Of a DNA stretch of 40,270 bases, positions 7,822 to 16,100 are shown piece after piece (positions within the stretch are counted from its first letter, which is position 1; every line of letters begins with the position of its first letter). The stretch spans positions 1 to 40,270 of the forward strand of contig CAYWMD010000058.1 in NCBI GenBank assembly GCA_964458575.1, read 5' to 3'. The notes under the pieces are model-generated. The model did not search any database and was not told the DNA's origin. It was given only the letters and a program-made list of their open reading frames with translations. The position numbers and the translations under genes were made by a program. The DNA is from CAYWMD01 sp964458575. GTDB taxonomy: Bacteria; Verrucomicrobiota; Verrucomicrobiia; Limisphaerales; JADLHS01.

Positions 7822-8764
7822 GGCCGTGCTCGGCCGCCACCGTCATCACCCGCGCCATGTCCGGCCCACCGGCTTTGGCGAATTCGTCATGGGCAATGGT
7901 AAAGAATTTTTCAATGCCTGACGGAGCGGTGTGCACCAGCATGCGCGCCGGTGTGTCGCCGACGTTCTTGAAAGTATGAACGGATTTGCGCGGCGCAAAG
8001 AACGCAGTGCCGGGCGGCGCCTCGGTCCATTTATCCTCGGTACAAAAGCTGATGCGGCCCTCCAGGACAAAAAACCATTCATCCTCAATCGAATGCGAGT
8101 GGCGTGGCGGTCCGCCGCCGGGCGGGGTGATTTCGAGGAAGGCGGTGAATTTTCCCCCGGTTTGCCTGGCATCAAGTTGAATCGTGATTTCCTCGCCAAA
8201 CAGCCGGCACACGCGGCCTTCACCCGGTTGCACAATGGCCAACGGCAGCGCGGCGACCTCCTGCTTCGCCACGTCGTCGGTGACAATCGTCGGAAAGTAG
8301 ATTCCGTGTTCCGCGCCGATGGCGACGAGGCGTTTCATGTCCGGCGCGCCGCCTTTTTGAAACTCGGCTTCCGATTTTTTGAAAAAGGTTTCAAACCCGG
8401 AAGGCGCGGTGTGAATCAGCATTTTCAGCGGCACATCACCGGCGTTCTTGAACGCGTGAAGTGAATGGCGCGGAGCGAACACGCTGCTGCCGACGGGGGC
8501 TTCCCGCCATCGCCCCTCGACGAGAAAACTCGGGCGGCCTTCGAGCACGTAAAACCATTCATCCTCCAGTGCGTGAAAATGGGGCGGCGGCCCGCTGCCG
8601 GGTGGCGTCGTGTCAGTGAACATCGTGTATTGACCGCCGGTGTGTTTGCCTCCGAGGTGGACGCGGATTTCGTCACCGTAGGCGCGGATGACTTCCGCTA
8701 CACCGGGCGGAACGAGGACAGGGGAAGGATTCTTATTCACGTTCGGAAATTGGTTGGGCTTCAT
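7808..8764 (-). CDS. Two-domain cupin (bicupin) protein
   Basis: The 318-residue protein contains two similar cupin domains. The first carries TPPGSGPPPHFHALEDEWFY and VLEGRPSF. The second carries TPPGGGPPRHSHSIEDEWFF and VLEGRISF. In both the HxH...E metal-binding set is intact, so two metal sites are likely. The two halves also share the PSG(F/I)E-FF tail motif, so the protein arose by internal duplication. Relatives include quercetin dioxygenase-like cupins, but nothing here proves an oxygenase activity. The start at 8764 is used because the frame further upstream overlaps the end of gatA. It lies 35 bp downstream of gatA and may be co-transcribed. Confidence 0.85.
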   Translation of the reverse strand: MKPNQFPNVNKNPSPVLVPPGVAEVIRAYGDEIRVHLGGKHTGGQYTMFTDTTPPGSGPPPHFHALEDEWFYVLEGRPSFLVEGRWREAPVGSSVFAPRHSLHAFKNAGDVPLKMLIHTAPSGFETFFKKSEAEFQKGGAPDMKRLVAIGAEHGIYFPTIVTDDVAKQEVAALPLAIVQPGEGRVCRLFGEEITIQLDARQTGGKFTAFLEITPPGGGPPRHSHSIEDEWFFVLEGRISFCTEDKWTEAPPGTAFFAPRKSVHTFKNVGDTPARMLVHTAPSGIEKFFTIAHDEFAKAGGPDMARVMTVAAEHGLSFV

Positions 8765-8799
8765 TGAATGACAGCACCTGATTGCGACAGGCCATCCAG

Positions 8800-10470
8800 C
8801 TATGCCAGCGGCGGTCGGTCGTTGTGCCACGGCGTGCTTTGTTCGTAGGCATGCGCGATGCGAAGCAGCGTGGCCTCGCCAAACGGTTTGCCGAGCAGTT
8901 GCAAGCCGATCGGCAGTTTGGGCGAACTGGTGAATCCGCACGGGACGCTGATGCCGCAAATCCCGGCGAGATTGCACGAGAGCGTGAAAATGTCGCCGAG
9001 ATACATTTGCAGCGGATCTTCGGACTTCTCGCCGATCTTGAACGCCGCCGTCGGCGTGACGGGAGTGACGATGGCGTCCACTCCCTCAAATGCCTTCAGA
9101 AAATCCTGCCGAATGAGCGTGCGGACCTTTTGCGCGCGTAGATAGTAGGCGTCGTAGTAGCCGCTGCTGAGAACGTATGTGCCCAGGATGATGCGCCGCT
9201 TCACCTCCGCGCCAAATCCCGCACCGCGCGTTTTGCAGTACAACTCGATGGGGTCGGCGCCGTCCACTCGGGCGCCGTAACGAATGCCGTCGAATCGCGC
9301 CAGGTTGGCCGAGGCTTCCGCGGTGGCGATGATGTAATAAGTCGCCACCGCATACTCCGTGTGTGGCAGGGAAATTTCCACGATCTCAGCGCCCAGGCTC
9401 GCCAGTTGGGCGACGGCGGCATCGGTTGCGCGTTTCACTTCGGAGTCCAGGCCGCCGATCATGTATTCCTTGGGGAGGCCGAGTTTTAATCCTTTGATGC
9501 TCTGGCCAAGCACCGCCGCGTAATCCGGGACCGGCTCGGGAATGCTCGTTGAATCGCGCGGGTCATGTCCGGCGATGACGTTGAGCATCGTCGCCGCGTC
9601 GCGCACGTCCTTGGTAAGCGGACCAATTTGATCGAGCGATGAGGCGAAGGCCACGAGACCGTAACGCGACACCCGGCCATAGGTGGGTTTCAATCCTTTG
9701 ATGCTCTGGCCAAGCACCGCCGCGTAATCCGGGACCGGCTCGGGAATGCTCGTTGAATCGCGCGGGTCATGTCCGGCGATGACGTTGAGCATCGTCGCCG
9801 CGTCGCGCACGTCCTTGGTAAGCGGACCAATTTGATCGAGCGATGAGGCGAAGGCCACGAGACCGTAACGCGACACCCGGCCATAGGTGGGTTTCAATCC
9901 CACACACCCGCACAGCGCCGCCGGCTGGCGCACGCTGCCACCGGTGTCTGATCCCAGCGATGCGGTGACCTCATGCGCCGCAACCGCCACGGCCGAACCG
10001 CCGGATGAACCGCCGGGAATGCGCGTCGTGTCCCAAGGATTGCGCGAGACGCCAAAAGCCGAGTTCTCCGTCGAACTGCCCATCGCGAACTCGTCCATGT
10101 TCAACCGCCCGATTAGAACCGCGCCGGCGGCCCTGAGTTTCTCCGCCGCCGTCGCGTCGTAAGGGGAAACAAATTTTCCGAGGATCTTGGAGCCGCACGT
10201 GAGCGGCTGGCCTTTGACGGCAATGACGTCTTTGATGGCAACAGGCACGCCAAGCAAGGGCTTGGCCGCGTGCGTGTCGCCACCGGCAATGCCTTTGTCC
10301 GCAGTTTCGGCTTGCGCAAGCGCATCCGCCGCATCGTGACTGATGAAGGCGTGAAGCTGGCCATCCACGCGCTGGATTTGATCGAGGCATGCCTGCGTGG
10401 CGGCGCGGGACGAAACTTCGCGCTTCGCCAGCTTCGCCGTGAGTTCGGAAATTGTCAGTTGGTTCAACAT
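8800..10470 (-). CDS. gatA: Glutamyl-tRNA(Gln)/aspartyl-tRNA(Asn) amidotransferase subunit A, with internal tandem duplication
   Basis: GatA is the glutaminase subunit of GatCAB, which amidates mischarged Glu-tRNA(Gln) or Asp-tRNA(Asn). The Ser-cisSer-Lys catalytic set is present: Lys80 (PVAIKD), Ser155 (GGSSGGS) and Ser179 (GSDTGGS). The start at 10470 (MLNQLTISELTAKL) matches the family N-terminus; the open frame upstream overlaps asnS and is not GatA-like. The protein is 556 residues, whereas GatA is usually about 485-490. The excess is explained exactly by a 68-residue direct repeat: residues 192-259 recur as 260-327, starting LKPTYGRVSRYGL, just after the nucleophile serine. Without one copy it would be 488 residues. 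Either the duplication is real and probably harmful, or it is an assembly artefact. gatC is 15 kb away; gatB is not in the window. Confidence 0.93.
   Translation of the reverse strand: MLNQLTISELTAKLAKREVSSRAATQACLDQIQRVDGQLHAFISHDAADALAQAETADKGIAGGDTHAAKPLLGVPVAIKDVIAVKGQPLTCGSKILGKFVSPYDATAAEKLRAAGAVLIGRLNMDEFAMGSSTENSAFGVSRNPWDTTRIPGGSSGGSAVAVAAHEVTASLGSDTGGSVRQPAALCGCVGLKPTYGRVSRYGLVAFASSLDQIGPLTKDVRDAATMLNVIAGHDPRDSTSIPEPVPDYAAVLGQSIKGLKPTYGRVSRYGLVAFASSLDQIGPLTKDVRDAATMLNVIAGHDPRDSTSIPEPVPDYAAVLGQSIKGLKLGLPKEYMIGGLDSEVKRATDAAVAQLASLGAEIVEISLPHTEYAVATYYIIATAEASANLARFDGIRYGARVDGADPIELYCKTRGAGFGAEVKRRIILGTYVLSSGYYDAYYLRAQKVRTLIRQDFLKAFEGVDAIVTPVTPTAAFKIGEKSEDPLQMYLGDIFTLSCNLAGICGISVPCGFTSSPKLPIGLQLLGKPFGEATLLRIAHAYEQSTPWHNDRPPLA
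9488..9900. repeat. Perfect 204-bp in-frame tandem duplication within gatA
   Basis: The segment 9488-9691 is repeated base for base at 9692-9895. The direct repeats extend 5 bases further because AATCC occurs at 9488-9492, 9692-9696 and 9896-9900. An ancestral single copy would have had AATCC at both edges, so a 5-bp microhomology could have driven the duplication by slippage or unequal exchange. The period of 204 is 68 codons, so the frame is kept. No base differs between copies, which means it is very recent or introduced by assembly. Confidence 0.97.
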
Positions 10471-10483
10471 CCGCGCATCAATC

Positions 10484-10580
10484 GTAGCGCAGATTGGCAA
10501 TCTGCTGTCTCGCCGACTGGCAGTCGGCAGCCGCCGCAGATTTCCAATCCGCGACACAGCAGACTTCCAGTCTGCGCTAC
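10484..10580. repeat. Composite palindromic element of four 17-bp units between gatA and asnS
   Basis: The outer ends GTAGCGCAGA (10484-10493) and TCTGCGCTAC (10571-10580) are perfect complements. Inside are four near-palindromic 17-bp units of the type GCAGAYTGGMARTCTGC: 10489-10505, 10512-10528, then in the opposite orientation 10536-10552 and 10559-10575. They start 23-24 bp apart, about two helical turns. The element fills nearly half of the 219-bp gap between the divergent gatA and asnS starts, where their promoters should be. No clear -10/-35 pair stands out in the remainder. Confidence 0.85.
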
Positions 10581-10689
10581 TTCTGCGGCCAAGACAGTGG
10601 CGAACACAATCACAAAAGGCAAAATCAAACTTCCCGCTTGCCCGCGAAGTCCACGCTCCGTCAACATCCGCCCGCAGAAACAGATTTGC

Positions 10690-12051
10690 ATGCGCACATT
10701 GATCAAACACGTTCTCGCCGCCACCGAGCCACGCGAATCCGTCGTCGTGAACGGTTGGATTCGCACCCGGCGCGATTCCAAAGGCTTTTCGTTCCTCGAA
10801 CTCTACGACGGCTCGTGCTTCGCCGGCCTGCAATGCGTCGTGGATGCAGGCACGCCGGGTTATGACCAGATCGCGCAGTTCAACACCGGCGCATCGGCGG
10901 CGGTTGAGGGCAACTTGGTGGCCTCGCCGGCGAAGGGACAGAAATGGGAATTGCGCGCGACGAAGGTCGAACTCATCGGGCCGGTGGACGCGTCGTATCC
11001 GCTCCAGAAAAAGGGGCACACGATGGAGTTTATGCGGACGATTGCCCACCTGCGGCCACGCTCAAACCTGTTCGGAGCGGTGTTTCGCACGCGCAGCAAG
11101 CTGGCGTTCGCCGTTCACGAGTTTTTCCAGAGCCGCGATTTCGTTTATGTCCACACGCCCATTATCACGGCCAGCGATTGCGAAGGCGCGGGGGAAATGT
11201 TCCGCGTGACCACGCTTAAAGGGAAACCGGGCGAAAAGCCGGAGAATGATTTTTTTGGCAAACCGGCATTCCTGACGGTCAGCGGGCAGCTGGAAGGTGA
11301 AACGTTCGCGTGCGCGCTGTCGAACATTTACACGTTCGGCCCGACGTTCCGGGCGGAGAACTCGAACACCGCCCGGCACGCCGCCGAGTTCTGGATGATC
11401 GAACCGGAAATGGCGTTCTGCGATCTGCCAGGCGACATGGACCTGGGGGAGGCGTTTGTCAAAGCCATGGCGCGTTACGCACTCGAACATTGCGCCGAGG
11501 ACCTGGCGTTCTTTGCGAAGTTCGTGGACAAGGAAGTGCAGGAGCGGCTGGAGTTCGTGGTCGAGCGTCCGTTCGTGCGCGTGCCCTATACGGAAGCCGT
11601 GGAGATTCTGGCCAAGTCGGGGAAGCAGTTTGAATTTCCCGCAAGCTACGGCCAGAACCTGCAATCCGAGCACGAGCGTTTTCTGACCGAGGAACATTTC
11701 AAATCGCCGACGACCGTCTTCAACTACCCGCGCGAGATCAAACCGTTTTACATGCGGCTCAATGACGACGGCAAAACCGTCACGGCGATGGACGTGCTCG
11801 TGCCTGGCATCGGCGAAGTCATTGGCGGCGCGCAACGCGAGGAACGCCCGGCGCAACTGGCCGAGAACATGAAGTTCCACAAACTGAACGAGGCCGATTA
11901 CTGGTGGTATGCCGACCTGCGGAAATACGGCACCGTGCCGCACGCCGGTTTCGGACTGGGTTTCGAGCGATTGCTGATGTTCCTCACCGGCGTCCCGAAC
12001 ATCCGCGATGTGATTCCCTTCGCTCGCACACCGGGAAACGCGGAGTTTTAA
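10690..12051 (+). CDS. asnS: Asparaginyl-tRNA synthetase
   Basis: The enzyme charges tRNA(Asn) with asparagine. The 453-residue protein has an N-terminal OB-fold anticodon-binding domain (VVVNGWIRTRRDSKGFSFLE) and a class II catalytic core. Motif 2 is the TFRAENSNTARHAAEFWMIE region, and motif 3 is GFGLGFERLLMFLTGVPNIRD, with the terminal IPFARTPGNAEF. The asparagine-type features (FRAENSNTARH, PRTPG-like end) distinguish it from AspRS. The start at 10690 gives the expected N-terminus. It is divergent from gatA. Having AsnRS suggests that the GatCAB enzyme partly encoded here mainly makes Gln-tRNA(Gln), though this depends on whether a GlnRS exists elsewhere. Confidence 0.97.
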   Translation: MRTLIKHVLAATEPRESVVVNGWIRTRRDSKGFSFLELYDGSCFAGLQCVVDAGTPGYDQIAQFNTGASAAVEGNLVASPAKGQKWELRATKVELIGPVDASYPLQKKGHTMEFMRTIAHLRPRSNLFGAVFRTRSKLAFAVHEFFQSRDFVYVHTPIITASDCEGAGEMFRVTTLKGKPGEKPENDFFGKPAFLTVSGQLEGETFACALSNIYTFGPTFRAENSNTARHAAEFWMIEPEMAFCDLPGDMDLGEAFVKAMARYALEHCAEDLAFFAKFVDKEVQERLEFVVERPFVRVPYTEAVEILAKSGKQFEFPASYGQNLQSEHERFLTEEHFKSPTTVFNYPREIKPFYMRLNDDGKTVTAMDVLVPGIGEVIGGAQREERPAQLAENMKFHKLNEADYWWYADLRKYGTVPHAGFGLGFERLLMFLTGVPNIRDVIPFARTPGNAEF

Positions 12052-12095
12052 GAGTTGGACTTGGAGCTTCAGCCGCCTCGCGCTAAGTTTCGACC

Positions 12096-13061
12096 GTGAT
12101 CCGTTCCATATTTCAAGCCCTGGCACAGGCGGCTCACCGCAACGAATCCATCGCGCTTGGCATCATCACGGGCGCGAAGGGATCCAGTCCCCAGAAGATC
12201 GGCGCGAAAGCACTGTTCTATCCCGACCGCAAAATCAAGGGCACGCTCGGCGGCGGTTGCCTCGAAGCCGAGGCGCAACGGCTCGCGCTGAACTCGCTCA
12301 AAACCGGCAAGCCGCAGACTTTCGAGCTCGTCCTTGACCATGATTTCGGCTGGGACGACGGCCTGATTTGCGGCGGAAAAGTTTTTGGCGTAATTCTGCC
12401 CAACGCACAGGCCGCCGGGGAACATTTTTGGAACGACCTCGCCAGCCGTGACGTGACAAAAAGCTGGGGCGTGAAATCCGACTTAACAATTCAACGACGT
12501 AACGATTCAACGGCCACCGATTGGCTCTACACCGAAACCATCACCCCACCCTGCGCGCTGTGGATCGCCGGCTCGGGCCACATCGCGCAGGCCGTCGCGC
12601 CGCTGGCGTTGCAACTGGATTTCGCCGTCACCATTTTCGATGACCGCCCCGAACTCGCGAACCACGAATTGTTTCCGCGCGAAGTTTTCATCCAAACGGG
12701 CGATTGGGGCCCGCTCTGCGAAGCGCCGTTCCCGCGCGTGCCCACGTTCGGCCTCATCGTCACTCGCGGCCACAAGCACGACGCGTTGGTGCTGGAAACG
12801 TGGATCCACCACCCGTTTGCGTTTCTGGGCATGATCGGTAGCGCGCGAAAGGCTCGCACGATTTCCGAGCACTTCGTTAAAATGAGAATCGCCACCGCGG
12901 AGGAAATCGCGCGTGTCGCCTGCCCGGTTGGAATCAAAATCCGCTCGCAAAGTGTGATGGAAATCGCCGTGGACATCCTCGCGCAATACATTGACAAGCG
13001 CGCGGAGACGATGAACGAGAAGCGCGCGACGGCGGCGGGGAAAGTGGAGCTGGTGAAATAA
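12096..13061 (+). CDS. xdhC: XdhC-family molybdenum cofactor insertion/maturation protein
   Basis: XdhC binds molybdenum cofactor, promotes its sulfuration and delivers it to xanthine dehydrogenase. The 321-residue protein (GTG start at 12096) has the N-terminal XdhC/CoxI domain with GAKGSSPQKIGAK, GTLGGGCLEAEA and DGLICGGKVFGVILP, then a Rossmann domain (LWIAGSGHIAQAVAPLALQL; VTIFDDRPELA; TRGHKHDALVL; FLGMIGSARKA) ending SVMEIAVDILAQYI. It is convergent with the xanthine dehydrogenase gene, with their stops 49 bp apart. It is therefore the dedicated chaperone of that enzyme but sits on a separate transcript, possibly following asnS, which ends 44 bp upstream. Confidence 0.93.
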   Translation: MIRSIFQALAQAAHRNESIALGIITGAKGSSPQKIGAKALFYPDRKIKGTLGGGCLEAEAQRLALNSLKTGKPQTFELVLDHDFGWDDGLICGGKVFGVILPNAQAAGEHFWNDLASRDVTKSWGVKSDLTIQRRNDSTATDWLYTETITPPCALWIAGSGHIAQAVAPLALQLDFAVTIFDDRPELANHELFPREVFIQTGDWGPLCEAPFPRVPTFGLIVTRGHKHDALVLETWIHHPFAFLGMIGSARKARTISEHFVKMRIATAEEIARVACPVGIKIRSQSVMEIAVDILAQYIDKRAETMNEKRATAAGKVELVK

Positions 13062-13080
13062 GCCCCACGCACCAACATCC

Positions 13081-13180
13081 AAGCTCCAGAGAAATTCCAA
13101 GCCCCAAACATCAAACCGTCGGGGCTGCGATCGTGGTGCTTTGTGTTTGGTGCTTCTCGGGAGTTTGGAGTCTGGAGCTT
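13081..13180. repeat. Inverted repeat forming the 3' end of the xanthine dehydrogenase gene
   Basis: AAGCTCCAGA (13081-13090) and TCTGGAGCTT (13171-13180) are perfect complements. The flanks also resemble one another when one side is reverse-complemented (CCCCAA and CTCCAA words). The element separates the convergent xdhC and xdh genes. Its inner part is translated as the last roughly 24 residues of xanthine dehydrogenase (APSSRLQTPEKHQTQSTT and beyond), which do not belong to the enzyme fold. Confidence 0.6.
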
Positions 13181-16100
13181 GGGGCTTTCCGTGCTTTGAT
13201 TGCCATCCAGATCGCTTCGCATGTCGCGGGTGATGCAAGCGCGACTTCACCCTCACCCGATGCAAACGCTGCCACCGCGTCGCGAATCGCCTCGCGCACC
13301 GAAATCGCCAGCATCAATGGTGGTTCGCCGACAGCCTTGCTTCCGTGGACGACATTGTTTTGCGTCGCGTTCTTGAGCAGGGTCACGTTGAAAATGCGCG
13401 GCGTGTCGCCGACGGACGGGATTTTGTAAGTGTCTGGTGAATGTGTGAGCAATCGCCCTTGGTCGTCCCACTTCAGTTCCTCGGTCGTGAGCCAGCCCAT
13501 GCCCTGCACGAAGCCGCCTTCAATCTGGCCGCGATTGACGCCTTCGTTCACCGAGTTGCCCACGTCGTGCAAAATATCCACGCGCAACACGCGGTGCATT
13601 CCCGTGAAGCCGTCCACCTCGACTTCCGTCACCGCCGCGCCGTTGGCGAAATAGTGGAACGGTTTGCCCCGCCCCGCCGTGCGATCCCAATGAATCCCCG
13701 GCGTGGCGTAATAGCCCGTTGCCGAAAGACTCACGCGTTGCATGTAGGCCTTCTTGATGACTTCGATGAAGGGAACCTTCGCGTCCGGTTGGGCACGATG
13801 GAAAACAAAACCGTCGTCGAAAACCATGTCCGTAGCTGCCGAGGTGAGGGGGCTCTGACTTCGTTCGGCAACATTGAGCCTCATGACCTCGGCTGCTACG
13901 GGGGACAGTCGTGCCCGCAATGTCTCGCACGCGTCCTTGACCGCTGCGCCGTTGAGGTCCGTGCCCGCGCTCGCCGCCGTGGCGGAAGTATTCGGCACTT
14001 TATCCGTGCTGGTTGGCATCACGCGGATGTTTTCCAGCTTCACGCCGAGCGTTTGCGCGGCGATCATGGCGACGTTGGTGTGCAAGCCCTGGCCCATTTC
14101 TGTGCCGCCGTGGTTCACCTGCACCGTGCCGTCCTGGTAAATCAAAATCAACGCCCCCGCCTGATTCAGATGCGTGACGGTGAAACTGATACCAAACTTC
14201 ACCGGCGTGATGGCGATGCCGCGCTTGCTGTGCAGGTGCGCCGCGTTCCATTGCGCGATTTCGCTTCGCCGCTCCTCCAACTCGGAAGACTTTTTCAAAT
14301 CCCGCCAGATTGTTTGAAGCCGGTTGTCTTCGATGAGTTGGCCATAATGCGTCGTATTCGTCTCATCCGTCCCACGATAAAGATTCCGTTCGCGCACGAC
14401 TTCCGGCAGCAGCCCCAATCGCCGTGCAATGCGATCCATTATTTCCTCAATCACCAACATCCCCTGCGGCGCGCCGAAACCCCGGAACGCTGTGTTGGAC
14501 GAAAGATTTGTCTTCGCCACCTGCCCGCGAAATTCCACCGAGGGAATGTAGTAAGCGTTATCGAGATGAAACAACGCGCGATCCGTCACGGCCTGCGACA
14601 AATCCTGTGACCAGCCACCGTTGGAGGTGAGATGAATCCGCGCCGCGCACACCAGGCCGCGCTCGTCGAAGCCAACCTTAAACCTCGCGAAAAACGGATG
14701 GCGATGGCCGGTGAGGATCATGTCCTGGTCGCGATTCCAACGCACACGTACAGGCTTGCCGGTGTGATGGGTCGCGAGTGCCGCAAGCGCGGCCAGCGTG
14801 GCGGCCTGTGTTTCCTTGCCGCCAAAACCGCCGCCCATGCGCGGACATTGCACGACAACCTTGTTGGTTGGCAGGTGCAACAAATGTCCGACGACGAGCT
14901 GGACTTCGGACGGATGCTGCGTGGACGACGTGACGAACACCGAGCCGTCCTCGCCGCGCTCGGCCCATGCGGCCTGCGATTCGAGATAGAAATGTTCCTG
15001 CCCGCCAAGCTCAACTTCGCCTTCGAGCGTGAACGGCGCGGCAGACAAGCTTCTTTCAAAGTCGCCGCGCCGGATGAAATTCGGTTCGTTGTGAAAACTT
15101 TTTTCCGCCAACGCCTGCCGCAACGTGAGCACCGGCTTCAGCGGTTCATACTCGACCGCGACCCGCTCCGCCGCCGCGCGACACACCGCCGCCGTTTCGC
15201 CAACGACGAGCGCAACGATCTCGCCGTGGAACAGGACTTCCTTGTCTGCGAACAACGGCTCGTCGTGTTTTGTGCCGGTGTCGTTTGACCCGGGCACATC
15301 CTCGGCGAGCAATACGGCTTTGATGCCGGGCATCTGGCGTGCGGCGGCTGCGTCGCGCTTCAAGATTTTCGCTTTGGCGTGCGGTGAGCAAACCGGCCAC
15401 GTTTCAAGAAACCCGTTCGTCTGGTCGTCAGCATACATCGCCTCACCCGTGACATGTTTGTGCGCGCTTTCGTGGGGAACGCTGCGTAGGACAGGCGTCG
15501 CGCCCGTCTCCATCTTTTTCCCTTCAATGTTAGGCGAAGACAGGCGCGACGCCTGGCCGGCGCAGTTGGCGTAAAACTTCTCCAGCAAACTCGCAACCAA
15601 GCCGCTGCGATACTCCGCCGTACCGCGCACGTCAGAGATGGGCATAAACTCCGTCCGCAAAATCGGCAGGACTTCCTGAATGGTTTCTTCGCTCCAAGCT
15701 TTGCCAAGCAACGCGGCTTCGGTTTTTCGCGCGCGCGACGGCATCGCGGCAACTCCGCCGTAAGCGAGGCGCACGTGACGCACGATTTTGTCCGCGTCCA
15801 AATCCACCGTGAAACACCCGGCCACGGTGCTGATGTCCATCTCGCGCCGTTTGGAAACTTTGAACCAACTGCATCTTCGCGTGAGGCCGGGTCGGGAAGC
15901 GCCGCGCGGGACGACGATGGTTTTTAAAATCTCGGCCGCCTGAAGCGCGGTCTTGCGATAGGCAAGGAAGAACTGGTCAATCGGCAGCGTGCGTTGGCGT
16001 AGGACAGGCGTCGCGCCTGTCTCTGACTTGTCATTTTCGGATGGAGACAGGCGCGACGCCTGTCCTACAAGCACAACTTTCGCGTCCAACGCCAGCAACA

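Noticed and set aside
10471..11049. N-terminal extension of gatA
   Set aside because: It lies opposite the start of asnS and covers the intergenic palindrome; the GatA fold begins at 10470.
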